Below, in pieces: positions 19,239-27,523 of a stretch of DNA of 34,115 nucleotides. Within the stretch, counting starts at the first letter, position 1. Every line of letters begins with the position of its first letter. Source of the DNA: an uncultured Bacteroidota bacterium. Its GTDB lineage: Bacteria; Bacteroidota; Bacteroidia; Chitinophagales; Chitinophagaceae. The stretch lies in the NCBI GenBank assembly GCA_903821975.1, contig CAIJNJ010000242.1, positions 1-34,115 of the forward strand. The letters run 5' to 3'. A model generated the notes under the pieces. The model was not told where the DNA came from and searched no databases. It saw only the letters and a program-made list of their open reading frames with translations. Both the position numbers and the translations under genes were made by a program.

Positions 19239-20462
19239 ATGCACCCCAAAGACCTGCGCATAGAAGACTACACCTACCAGTTGCCCGATGATCGGATAGC
19301 CAAGTATCCACTTGCAGTTCGTGATGCATCAAAGTTGCTCATTTATAAAGGCGGGGCAATTACCGAAGATCATTACCGGGATATCGCAGACCATATTCCC
19401 CCTGATACGCTAATTGTGTTCAACCAAACGAAAGTGGTACATGCTCGATTGTTGTTTACAAAGCCATCTGGCGGCGCTATAGAAGTATTCTGCCTTGCCC
19501 CGCACGATCAGTATACCGACATACAAACCGCCATGCTGCAAAAAGGCAAAGTGGAATGGGAATGCCTCGTGGGTGGTGCCGGTAAATGGAAGCATGGCAT
19601 GGTATTGCAACTGGTAAACGATACACCCCGATTTACTTTGTCTGCGAAAATAAGTGGTCGCTCTGCAAGCTCTTTTACCCTCACACTGGAATGGGACACA
19701 GAACTCTCCTTTGCTGAAGTGCTGCACTATTCAGGCAAAGTACCGCTGCCACCTTACCTGCACCGTAATGCCGAAACAAGCGACGAAGAACGCTACCAGA
19801 CCTTATTTGCAAAAGAAGAGGGCAGCGTAGCTGCACCCACTGCCGGCCTGCATTTTACAGAACAGGTAATGCACACTCTTTCACAAAAGAAGATCGATAC
19901 TGCATTTGTAACACTACATGTAGGTGCCGGTACTTTCAAGCCTGTAAAAAGCGAGACCATGGAGCAGCACGAAATGCATGCCGAATGGATAGATGTAAAC
20001 ATTGATTTCTTACAGCAACTAAAAGCAAGCCTTGATAAAAACGTAGTAGCGGGTGGTACCACCTCTCTGCGCACATTAGAAAGCCTGTATTGGATTGGTA
20101 ATAAACTTGCAAACGGAACCGGCATAGATATGCATGGTATTGCCGTAAGCCAGTGGGACCCTTATGTGCAAAAAAATTCGTGCACGACAAAGGAAGCCAT
20201 AGATGCGGTTATATCATACCTTGAAACACATAAGCTAAACAAACTGGTTACCCGTACGCAGATATTGATAGCCCCGGGTTATACCTTCAGGATAGTAAAC
20301 GGCCTTGTCACTAATTTTCACCAGCCACAATCTACCCTGTTGTTACTGGTAAGCGCTTTTATCGGCAATGACTGGCGAAGGGTGTATGATTTTGCAATGG
20401 CCCATGATTACCGGTTCCTGAGTTATGGAGATGGCTGCCTGTTTTGGGGTAACAATCCGTAG
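19239..20462 (+). CDS. queA: S-adenosylmethionine:tRNA ribosyltransferase-isomerase
   Basis: MHPKDLRIEDYTYQLPDDRIAKYPLAVRDASKLLIY, VAAPTAGLHFTEQV, LHVGAGTFKPV, TNFHQPQSTLLLLVSAFIG: QueA motifs. Confidence 0.96.
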   Translation: MHPKDLRIEDYTYQLPDDRIAKYPLAVRDASKLLIYKGGAITEDHYRDIADHIPPDTLIVFNQTKVVHARLLFTKPSGGAIEVFCLAPHDQYTDIQTAMLQKGKVEWECLVGGAGKWKHGMVLQLVNDTPRFTLSAKISGRSASSFTLTLEWDTELSFAEVLHYSGKVPLPPYLHRNAETSDEERYQTLFAKEEGSVAAPTAGLHFTEQVMHTLSQKKIDTAFVTLHVGAGTFKPVKSETMEQHEMHAEWIDVNIDFLQQLKASLDKNVVAGGTTSLRTLESLYWIGNKLANGTGIDMHGIAVSQWDPYVQKNSCTTKEAIDAVISYLETHKLNKLVTRTQILIAPGYTFRIVNGLVTNFHQPQSTLLLLVSAFIGNDWRRVYDFAMAHDYRFLSYGDGCLFWGNNP

Positions 20463-20486
20463 AGACGCAAAATTTTGCGTCTCTAC
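20459..20486. repeat. Perfect 28-bp palindrome containing the queA stop codon
   Basis: GTAGAGACGCAAAATTTTGCGTCTCTAC equals its own reverse complement. Confidence 0.9.
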
Positions 20487-20546
20487 AATAGCACCATTTT
20501 AGACCTGATCGTTACTACATTTAACATTCATATAATATTCATTTAC

Positions 20547-20554
20547 TAATTTTG
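20547..20554 (+). promoter_or_regulatory. Bacteroidota-type -7 element upstream of nadC
   Basis: TAATTTTG matches TAnnTTTG. It overlaps the ORF-track TTG start, favouring the next in-frame TTG at 20573. Confidence 0.4.
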
Positions 20555-20572
20555 CAAACCAAAGAGCACATA

Positions 20573-21412
20573 TTGAACACTACTGAGTTTATTGAAGCGG
20601 CCTTACAGGAAGATGTAGCAAATGGTGATTTTTCTACACTGGCGAGCATACCACCCGGCACAATGGGCAAGGCGGTATTGAAGATAAAGGAAGATGGCAT
20701 CATCGCCGGAATAGACCTTGCGGAAGAAATTTTTTACTTCCTGGAGCCAGGTGCACAATTCACCCTGTTCAAAAAAGACGGCGACAAGGTAAGTAATGGC
20801 GAAATAGCATTTGAAGTTGCCGCGAGTGTCCATACCATCTTAAAAGCAGAGCGCCTGGCGCTCAACTGTATGCAACGCATGAGCGGTATCGCTACCCTCA
20901 CCCACCAATATGTGGACGCTATAAAAGGATACCCCGCGAAAGTACTCGATACAAGAAAAACTACTCCACTCTTCAGGGTATACGAAAAAGAAGCTGTGCG
21001 CATTGGTGGTGGCGTTAACCACCGCATGGGCCTGTATGACATGATCATGCTCAAGGATAACCACATCGATTTTTGCGGCAGCATTGAAAAGGCTATCGAA
21101 AAGACGAACGATTATCTCAAACAAAATGGCCTTAACCTGAAGATAGAAGTAGAGACCCGCACTATTGATGATGTGCGCAGGGTACTGGCGGTAGGAAATG
21201 TGAACAGGATAATGCTGGACAATTATTCGCCCGACCAGATAGAAGAAGCTGTTACTCTTATCGGCGGCAAATACGAAACAGAGGCCTCAGGTGGTATCAC
21301 ACTTGATAATATAGTAGCCTACGCCCGCACGGGAGTTGATTTTATTTCCGTAGGCGCCATCATACACCATGCAGTCAGTATGGACTTAAGCCTCAAAGCG
21401 CAAATATTATGA
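20573..21412 (+). CDS. nadC: Nicotinate-nucleotide pyrophosphorylase (carboxylating)
   Basis: FIEAALQEDVANGDFSTLASIPP, ERLALNCMQRMSGIATLT, VLDTRKTTPLFRVYEKEAVRIGGGVNHRMGLYDMIMLKDNH: QPRTase motifs. Start (TTG 20573 versus track 20552) is uncertain. Confidence 0.94.
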   Translation: MNTTEFIEAALQEDVANGDFSTLASIPPGTMGKAVLKIKEDGIIAGIDLAEEIFYFLEPGAQFTLFKKDGDKVSNGEIAFEVAASVHTILKAERLALNCMQRMSGIATLTHQYVDAIKGYPAKVLDTRKTTPLFRVYEKEAVRIGGGVNHRMGLYDMIMLKDNHIDFCGSIEKAIEKTNDYLKQNGLNLKIEVETRTIDDVRRVLAVGNVNRIMLDNYSPDQIEEAVTLIGGKYETEASGGITLDNIVAYARTGVDFISVGAIIHHAVSMDLSLKAQIL

Positions 21413-22287
21413 GCAAAAAACACATCGTGTTTATCATAAACCCCAAATCAGGGGTAGAAAGGCAAAAGGAAATAAAACAGGCAATAGACGCTCATCTCGA
21501 CGATCATAAATATTCCCATGAAATATGGCGTACAGAGTATGCCAAACACGGTACCGCCCTGGCAAGCGAGGCAGCCCAAAAGGGCGCGTACGCTGTTGTA
21601 GCGGTAGGCGGTGATGGCTCTGTTAATGATGTAGTGCGCGGCTTAATGGGCACTGGCACATTGCTCGGTATCATACCAAAAGGCTCCGGCAACGGTATGG
21701 CGCGCACTATGCGCATACCATTAGATACTGCTGAGGCTATTAAGCTCATCAACAAGGAAAATGCAGGTGATATGGATGTGGCCTTCGCCAATGGCGAGCC
21801 TTTCATCAGCAATGCCGGCGTAGCATTTGATGCGCTGATCTCTAAAAAATTTGCCAAAAGCGAGCGGCGCGGATTAATGGTGTATAGCTGGCTCGTCACA
21901 AAGTATATGTGGTTGTATAAAGAGCGTGATTTCAAAATTACTGTAGATGGTAAAGAGCATAAGTCCCGGGCATTCATGATCAATGTAGCCAATGGACAGC
22001 AATTCGGTTATAACTTTAAGATAGCCCCCATGGCCGATTATAACGACGGCATACTCGATGTTATCATCATCCGCAGCTTTCCTAAAATACTTGGCGGTGC
22101 ATTAGTGGCCCGTGCCATGACCGGCACTATAGCCAAAAGCCCGTTCGTAAAACACCTTACCGGAAAAGAAATAACCATCTCTAATCCACTGTTGAAACTG
22201 ATGCAGACAGATGGCGATGCCCACGAATGCGTAAACGAAATAAAATTTACAATCCAGAAAGGCGCCCAGAAAGTGTTGGTGCCTTAA
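21409..22287 (+). CDS. Diacylglycerol kinase family lipid kinase (YegS/BmrU-like)
   Basis: IVFIINPKSGVERQKE, VVAVGGDGSVNDVVRGLMGTGTLLGIIPKGSGNGMAR. ATGA overlap with nadC. Confidence 0.93.
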   Translation: MSKKHIVFIINPKSGVERQKEIKQAIDAHLDDHKYSHEIWRTEYAKHGTALASEAAQKGAYAVVAVGGDGSVNDVVRGLMGTGTLLGIIPKGSGNGMARTMRIPLDTAEAIKLINKENAGDMDVAFANGEPFISNAGVAFDALISKKFAKSERRGLMVYSWLVTKYMWLYKERDFKITVDGKEHKSRAFMINVANGQQFGYNFKIAPMADYNDGILDVIIIRSFPKILGGALVARAMTGTIAKSPFVKHLTGKEITISNPLLKLMQTDGDAHECVNEIKFTIQKGAQKVLVP

Positions 22288-22329
22288 CAAATTGCAATAA
22301 CATGCGATTTGCCTTTCATAAGACGGGCA

Positions 22330-22364
22330 TTTTCAAATTTGCACATCTTCAAATTTTCAAATTA
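22330..22364. repeat. Family C repeat (TTTTCAAATTTGCACATCTTCAAATTTTCAAATTA) between convergent genes
   Basis: Tandem CAAATT-containing low-complexity sequence, abutting the carbonic anhydrase stop codon. Confidence 0.6.
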
Positions 22365-23027
22365 ATCCCCATCCTCATTGTGCTCAGAGGCCATACCGGT
22401 AAGGTCGTATATCTTCTGTATCTCTTTAAGGATACCTTCGAAATTTATATTTAGGTCTATCACTATCCCGGTGTGCAGGTCAAAAACCCATCCATGTACA
22501 ATAGGGTATCCTTTTTTCTGGTACCCTTTCTGCACATTGGCTGTTTTGATAACATTGGTGGCCTGCTCTTTTACATTAAGCTCTACCAGCCGGTTGTAGC
22601 GTAGCCTTTCATCTTTTATGGCGTCCAGTTCTTCATGGTGCATCCTGTATACATCCCGTATCGTCCGCAGCCATGGGTTCAGCAAACCCATATCCTTAGG
22701 TATCATTGCCGCTTTTACACCGCCACAATCATAGTGCCCGCATACAACGATATGCTTTACATCCAGGTGCTTCACCGCAAAATTGATGACAGACATTACG
22801 TTGAGGTCTGTATTATTCACCAGGTTGGCCACATTACGGTGCACGAATACATCACCGGGTTCCAGCCCCATTATCTCGTTAGCAGGCACACGGCTGTCTG
22901 AGCAGCCTATGTATAAATAATCAGGGGTCTGGTCTCGCGCCAGTTTATCAAAAAAGTTGGCGTCCTTAGCTTTCATATCAGCTACCCATTTCCTGTTCCG
23001 CTCAAAGATCATTTCGTATGTAACCAT
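22362..23027 (-). CDS. Beta-class carbonic anhydrase
   Basis: YLYIGCSDSRVPANEIMGLEPGDVFVHRNVANLV, HIVVCGHYDCGGVKAA: zinc ligands and beta-CA motifs. Confidence 0.95.
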   Translation of the reverse strand: MVTYEMIFERNRKWVADMKAKDANFFDKLARDQTPDYLYIGCSDSRVPANEIMGLEPGDVFVHRNVANLVNNTDLNVMSVINFAVKHLDVKHIVVCGHYDCGGVKAAMIPKDMGLLNPWLRTIRDVYRMHHEELDAIKDERLRYNRLVELNVKEQATNVIKTANVQKGYQKKGYPIVHGWVFDLHTGIVIDLNINFEGILKEIQKIYDLTGMASEHNEDGD

Positions 23028-23030
23028 AAT

Positions 23031-23058
23031 TCAAAAGTAAAAAGTAAAAAATAAAAAA
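23031..23058 (-). repeat. Family B repeat (TTTTTACTTTTTACTTTTGAA) immediately 5' of the carbonic anhydrase gene
   Basis: Plus strand tcaaaagtaaaaagtaaaaaataaaaaa; on the minus strand it carries TACTTTTG (TAnnTTTG) a few nt before the ATG. Confidence 0.55.
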
Positions 23059-23148
23059 GCAAAAACGTAACATACCTTGATTACATAGCAGAAATGCTAA
23101 GACCATCATTTACTATATTCAAGTTCATAAAGCCTGCGCTCACTCGAC

Positions 23149-23209
23149 CCTGCCTACCGGCAGGCAGGCTCACCCTCTCTAAGCCTGCCCTGAGCGAAGT
23201 CGAAGGGGA
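23149..23209. repeat. Composite repeat (CCTGCCTACCGGCAGGCAGG + AAGCCTGCCCTGAGCGAAGTCGAAGGGG) forming the GNAT C-terminal tail
   Basis: Near-palindromic CCTGCC..GGCAGG followed by GAGCGAAGTCGAAGGG, which I recognise as a widespread bacterial intergenic repeat. Confidence 0.65.
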
Positions 23210-23750
23210 GAGGCTCCCACTCACTCTTCAGTAGTCCCGTAACCACCATATCCTCTGGCATGCCATTCCTCATCACACTTTGCCTTATCACACCTTCTAT
23301 TTTAAAACCCATGCGTGCAGCAACTTTCGCGCTGCGTTTATTGGCTTGCACAAATCGTATCTCTATTTTATTGAGCCCTGTTTTATCAAAAAGAAACGCG
23401 ATGAATTCCTGCATACTCCGGCTGATGATACCCTTGCCCTCATACTCCGATGCTAACCAGTAACCTATTTGCGCACTCCGCGTTTCATGGTCCCAGTCAT
23501 GCATGCCAATACCGCCTATTATCTTGTCATCGTAAAATATACCAAGCGCCAATGCTTTTTGTGCATGCAATTCGTCCATCGACTGTTGTATAAATTGTAA
23601 TGAGTGTTCGGGCTTCGTTGTTTTACTCACCCAGTCCAGCCATGGGTTCAGGTGTTTGCGCGATTGGTTCACCGCATCAAACAGTTCCTGCGCATCTGCC
23701 ACCTCATGTGCCCGCAACATTATGTGATCATCAACAACTATAGATGCCAT
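23154..23750 (-). CDS. GNAT-family acetyltransferase (RimJ/RimL-like)
   Basis: MASIVVDDHIMLRAHEVADAQELFDAVNQSRKHLNPWLDWV...GKGIISRSMQEFIAFLFDKTGLNKIEIRFVQANKRSAKVAARMGFKIEGV. Start moved to the internal Met. Confidence 0.92.
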   Translation of the reverse strand: MASIVVDDHIMLRAHEVADAQELFDAVNQSRKHLNPWLDWVSKTTKPEHSLQFIQQSMDELHAQKALALGIFYDDKIIGGIGMHDWDHETRSAQIGYWLASEYEGKGIISRSMQEFIAFLFDKTGLNKIEIRFVQANKRSAKVAARMGFKIEGVIRQSVMRNGMPEDMVVTGLLKSEWEPLPFDFAQGRLREGEPACR

Positions 23751-23802
23751 AAAAGAAATGCTCCAATTTTGTATTACTGCTGGTCTTATGCACACCAGTG
23801 CT

Positions 23803-23825
23803 CCCCCTTTAGGGGGTTGGGGGGT
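23803..23825. repeat. CCCCCTTTAGGGGGTTGGGGGGT repeat supplying the stop codon of the LpxD-like gene
   Basis: CCCCC-TTTA-GGGGG palindrome followed by TTGGGGGG; same architecture as 17139..17157. Confidence 0.75.
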
Positions 23826-24759
23826 GAATCTTCTCCCAGATCTCCGGTATGCGTTTTATCCAGGCCAGCTCTTTCATTTTTGGTTTTGCCTCACCCACCG
23901 GCGAGCCGAAATAGATTTTCCCGCCTTCAATGCTTGCCGGTACGCCGCTTTGTGCGAGCACTACGGCTCCTTTGCCAATGGTGAGATCTTTGCTTACGCC
24001 TACCTGTCCCCACAATATCACTTCGTCTTCTATTATGGCTTTACCACCCACACCCACCTGGGCAGCAAACAGGCAGTTTTTGCCTATAACCGCACCATGA
24101 CCTATGTGTATATGATTGTCCAGCTTAGTGCCGCGGCCGATTATCGTATCTCCGCTCACACCTTTGTCTATCGAAGTTCCGGCGCCTATCTCCACATCGT
24201 CTTCTATGATCACCCTGCCACAGCTTTCCATTTTGTCGTACTGCACTTCACGGTCTTTGCGGCGCTTAAAATAAAACGCGTCTGCGCCCAGCACACAGCC
24301 TGCGTGAACGATCACATTATCGCCTATCACGCAGTGGTCATAAATGGTCACATTCGGATGGATAAGGCAGTTTTTGCCTATCCGCACATGATTACCAACG
24401 AAAACTCCCGGCTGCAGGTGCGTCCCTTCGCCTATCAGCGCACTGTCGCTGATCATTTTATAAGCCGGCTCAAATGGACGGAAATGCTTTACTATTTTTA
24501 TATAAGCGCTGAAGGGGTCGCTGGTCACCAGCAAGGTCTTGCCTTCAGGGCAGGGCACTTCTTTATTTATAATGATCACCGTTGCAGCAGAATTAAGGCA
24601 GGTGTTATAATACTTCTCAAAATCAACGAACGAAATATCGCCCTTGGTTACTTTATGTATCTCATTGATACCTGTAGCTTCCTGCTCTTTATCACCAAAA
24701 AGTTTTGCTCCCGTAAATTCAGCGATCCACTGCACCGGAACAGGTTTTTCAAACTTCAT
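23809..24759 (-). CDS. lpxD: UDP-3-O-(3-hydroxyacyl)glucosamine N-acyltransferase (LpxD-like), hexapeptide-repeat protein
   Basis: N-terminal LpxD-like domain (VQWIAEFTGAKLFGDKEQEATGINEIHKVTKGDISFVDFEKYY) and left-handed beta-helix hexapeptides (IGKNCLIHPNVTIYDHCVIGDNVIVHAGCVLGADAF). Confidence 0.88.
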   Translation of the reverse strand: MKFEKPVPVQWIAEFTGAKLFGDKEQEATGINEIHKVTKGDISFVDFEKYYNTCLNSAATVIIINKEVPCPEGKTLLVTSDPFSAYIKIVKHFRPFEPAYKMISDSALIGEGTHLQPGVFVGNHVRIGKNCLIHPNVTIYDHCVIGDNVIVHAGCVLGADAFYFKRRKDREVQYDKMESCGRVIIEDDVEIGAGTSIDKGVSGDTIIGRGTKLDNHIHIGHGAVIGKNCLFAAQVGVGGKAIIEDEVILWGQVGVSKDLTIGKGAVVLAQSGVPASIEGGKIYFGSPVGEAKPKMKELAWIKRIPEIWEKIHPPTP

Positions 24760-24861
24760 ATGCTATAACTTTGAAACAAAAATACAGTTTCAGCTAATGG
24801 TTGTGAAATAAAAATCTTGTATTAGGAAAATATAGCCCTATACAACATTATCAAACTTTAT

Positions 24862-25509
24862 CTATTTTAAATTTAATCCGCTCTCGATATGGTTTTGTAT
24901 GTAGCCGGATATTTTTTCATGAATGTCTCTCCCTAGTGAGATGATATCATCTTTAGTTTTGCCTTTCCCATAATACTGTTGAGCAATAAGCTTGTCATAA
25001 TCTCTTTTTTTCGCCTTCAAAAAATCGATATTACCATAAATAGCATTTTCATCTTCCAAATCTGCAATTCTCATCATATCTAGGTAATCATTTAGTTTAT
25101 GGTTAATCATCTGCGGCGATTCCAATCTACTTAAGATATTTACATTCATATTCAGCGCTCGTTTCATTGTATCTTTTATGAAATCTTCCGAATTAAATAA
25201 AAGAATTATCCTATCTAAGATTAACTGGGATTTAATTAAGTGTTCTTCAATTCCTTTAGAAAGGAAAAAGTAACTCAATTCTGAAATTAATTGCAAATCG
25301 TTTTGATCGTCTGATACCCCTTGCTCAAACATAAGAAGAAAGCATTTCCCGAAAAGTCCGCTTTCTTTAATATTTCTTAATAGCTTAGGGTTAGTTTTTG
25401 CCGCTGATAGCACTTTTAATGAATACTGTCTTGCTTCTGCCAACTGGTTTGCTCTGTCAAATTGAATCGCAGTTATCGCTAGCTTTTCAATGCTTGTTTC
25501 AATATCCAT
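24862..25509 (-). CDS. Hypothetical helical protein, third gene of a HigBA-like cluster
   Basis: MDIETSIEKLAITAIQFDRANQLAEARQYSLKVLSAAKTNPKLLRNIKESG...; no family recognised; Met at 25509 preferred. Confidence 0.6.
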   Translation of the reverse strand: MDIETSIEKLAITAIQFDRANQLAEARQYSLKVLSAAKTNPKLLRNIKESGLFGKCFLLMFEQGVSDDQNDLQLISELSYFFLSKGIEEHLIKSQLILDRIILLFNSEDFIKDTMKRALNMNVNILSRLESPQMINHKLNDYLDMMRIADLEDENAIYGNIDFLKAKKRDYDKLIAQQYYGKGKTKDDIISLGRDIHEKISGYIQNHIESGLNLK

Positions 25510-25551
25510 ATAGAATGTTTTTTGAGTTTGAATGTATAGTCTCAATCAAGA

Positions 25552-25932
25552 CTAAGCCGCTTTTTTATTTGTAGTTTTCCTCTTTGCCGGCTTGGGAGCG
25601 TTCGCAATGAATGTTCTTTTCACTTTTCGCTCAAATTTCATGATTGTCATCAACTCAATACTTAGCGCTTTTTCAAGTTTGGCGATAGTTTCAAGAGTTA
25701 AATTTTCCTTCCCCTTCACAATATTATTTATATACTGTGGAGTAACGTGCATTTGCCCGGCCAGTTTTTTTTGGGTGATTTTTTTTTCGTCCAATGCTTC
25801 CAGCACTTCAAATGCAATAGCTTGTGATTTTTTCAGCCATGCTCGGTTTTCTTTCCGCCATTGAGCTTTTGCCGCCCATTCGCTGCTTTCGCCTTTGCTT
25901 AATGCGCCAAGTTTTCTTCTTATTTCAGACAT
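25552..25932 (-). CDS. XRE-family helix-turn-helix protein, putative antitoxin
   Basis: ALDEKKITQKKLAGQMHVTPQYINNIVKGKENLTLETIAKLEKALSIEL: classic HTH_XRE. Confidence 0.88.
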   Translation of the reverse strand: MSEIRRKLGALSKGESSEWAAKAQWRKENRAWLKKSQAIAFEVLEALDEKKITQKKLAGQMHVTPQYINNIVKGKENLTLETIAKLEKALSIELMTIMKFERKVKRTFIANAPKPAKRKTTNKKAA

Positions 25933-25934
25933 AA

Positions 25935-26498
25935 TTATGTAGAGATTAGATCTTCAAAATATAAAATACCGTTTTCTTTCAAATAATGTTTTACCTGCTC
26001 TAATTTGGCCAACTCCTTTTCAAGGTGCTTCCTGCCATTCATCTTCTCTGTTAGTTTTATTGCGCCACCAGTCACTATATAACTGTCATCAGCGAGCCTG
26101 ATGGCGTATAACCGTAAAAATGGCATTTTACTTTGCGGTTTAGCTTTTTTCTTCTGATATATTTTGTCATTATACTCGCGATTATCCAGCGGTTGAAAAA
26201 ACTGCCTGATGTTGGCTTTACCTTTCCATGTCCGCCCATGCCCTACTTCAAATAGCATATCTTCAAAAATTTCCGCTTCGTTCAGCACCTTAAAAACCGC
26301 CGCTCTTATTGTCATATTTTCCCAAAAATCCGTCATTAGGTCGCTAATGTGCTCCTTAAAAAATGATCTTAAATATTCCTCATCTGTCCATAGATCAAAT
26401 AGCCGGTTAAATTCATCCTTCTTTTCTTTATCATAAATAATTGTCCATAGCTGGCAATCCGCTATTTCTATATCTGTAAAGGTACGAACAATTTTCAT
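25935..26498 (-). CDS. Putative toxin-like protein paired with the HTH gene
   Basis: PFLRLYAIRLADDSYIVTGGAIKLTEKMNGRKHLEKELAKLEQVKHYLKENGI: HigB/RelE-reminiscent C-terminal segment; stop is 2 nt from the HTH start. Confidence 0.6.
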   Translation of the reverse strand: MKIVRTFTDIEIADCQLWTIIYDKEKKDEFNRLFDLWTDEEYLRSFFKEHISDLMTDFWENMTIRAAVFKVLNEAEIFEDMLFEVGHGRTWKGKANIRQFFQPLDNREYNDKIYQKKKAKPQSKMPFLRLYAIRLADDSYIVTGGAIKLTEKMNGRKHLEKELAKLEQVKHYLKENGILYFEDLIST

Positions 26499-26551
26499 GA
26501 AATCAATCTATAGGTTAATTTTCTTTATCCCGCCAACCATGGTAAAATACC

Positions 26552-26559
26552 TAAATTTG
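26552..26559 (+). promoter_or_regulatory. Candidate -7 element upstream of the aminotransferase gene
   Basis: TAAATTTG matches TAnnTTTG; motif match only. Confidence 0.4.
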
Positions 26560-26627
26560 CATCGCAAAATAAAAATACACTTCAAAAACAACTTTTCAAT
26601 TCATATCGCCAAATATTTTAACTTAGC

Positions 26628-27452
26628 TTGATCTTGAACTACATCAACCTGAACGGAAAGATCATTGAGAAAGCCGATGCGGGCATACCGGTCGATAACG
26701 GCGCGTTCCGGTATGGTTATGGACTATTTGAGACAATGCTCGTTCAGAATGGGGCTATACAACTCCGGCAATATCATATGGAGCGTTTGTTCACCAGTCT
26801 AAAGCAACTTCACTTTACAGTACCGGCACTAATGACCGCTGATTACCTGGAAAAACAAGTACTGCAAACGATACAGAAAAATAAGCTCGACAAGCTTTGT
26901 CGCGTTCGTATGCAGTTATTCGGTGCAGGTGGTGGCTTGTATGAGCAGGAAAACAAACCGCCCGGCTTCCTGGTAGAATGCTTCCCGCTTGAAGAAAGTA
27001 TACTGCACCTTAATGAAAACGGCCTTATGGCAGGTGTAGCCACCGGCCTTTCAAAAAGCATGGATACGCTCAGCAACCTAAAATCCTGCAATGCACTTAT
27101 ATATGCCATTGCCGCCCGGCAGGCAAAAGCAAATAAATGGAATGATGCTCTTGTTTGTAACACTGCCGGCAACATCATAGAAAGCACCATTGCCAATATC
27201 TTCTGGATAAAGAGTGGTACTGTATATACCCCACCTCTCACCGATGGTTGTATAGCCGGAGTAATGCGGCGGCACCTAATGGATGAGATCACCGTAAAGG
27301 AAAAAAGCCTGTCAGAACAGGAGCTTTCAGACGCTGATGAAATATTCCTGACCAATGCCATCAGGAAAATAAAATGGGTAGGCGGGATAGGTAATTCGAG
27401 CTACCATAATGCGCGCACAACGGAAATCTACGGACTTCTGGACGGGGTATAG
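26628..27452 (+). CDS. Class IV pyridoxal-phosphate aminotransferase (aminodeoxychorismate lyase/BCAT-like)
   Basis: DNGAFRYGYGLFETMLVQNG, SNLKSCNALIYAIAARQAKANKWNDALVCNTAGNIIESTIANIFWI, PPLTDGCIAGVMRRHLM. TTG start. Confidence 0.92.
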   Translation: MILNYINLNGKIIEKADAGIPVDNGAFRYGYGLFETMLVQNGAIQLRQYHMERLFTSLKQLHFTVPALMTADYLEKQVLQTIQKNKLDKLCRVRMQLFGAGGGLYEQENKPPGFLVECFPLEESILHLNENGLMAGVATGLSKSMDTLSNLKSCNALIYAIAARQAKANKWNDALVCNTAGNIIESTIANIFWIKSGTVYTPPLTDGCIAGVMRRHLMDEITVKEKSLSEQELSDADEIFLTNAIRKIKWVGGIGNSSYHNARTTEIYGLLDGV

Positions 27453-27523
27453 ATCATTTCAGGCATGAAATTTGTATTTATATCTTCGTATCTTTAATCA
27501 TAACTCGGTATCCATTAATAGCT

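Noticed and set aside
23758-24768. 336-aa plus-strand ORF
   Set aside because: Almost completely antisense to the LpxD-like gene, whose hexapeptide repeats are unmistakable; the translation has no recognisable domain.
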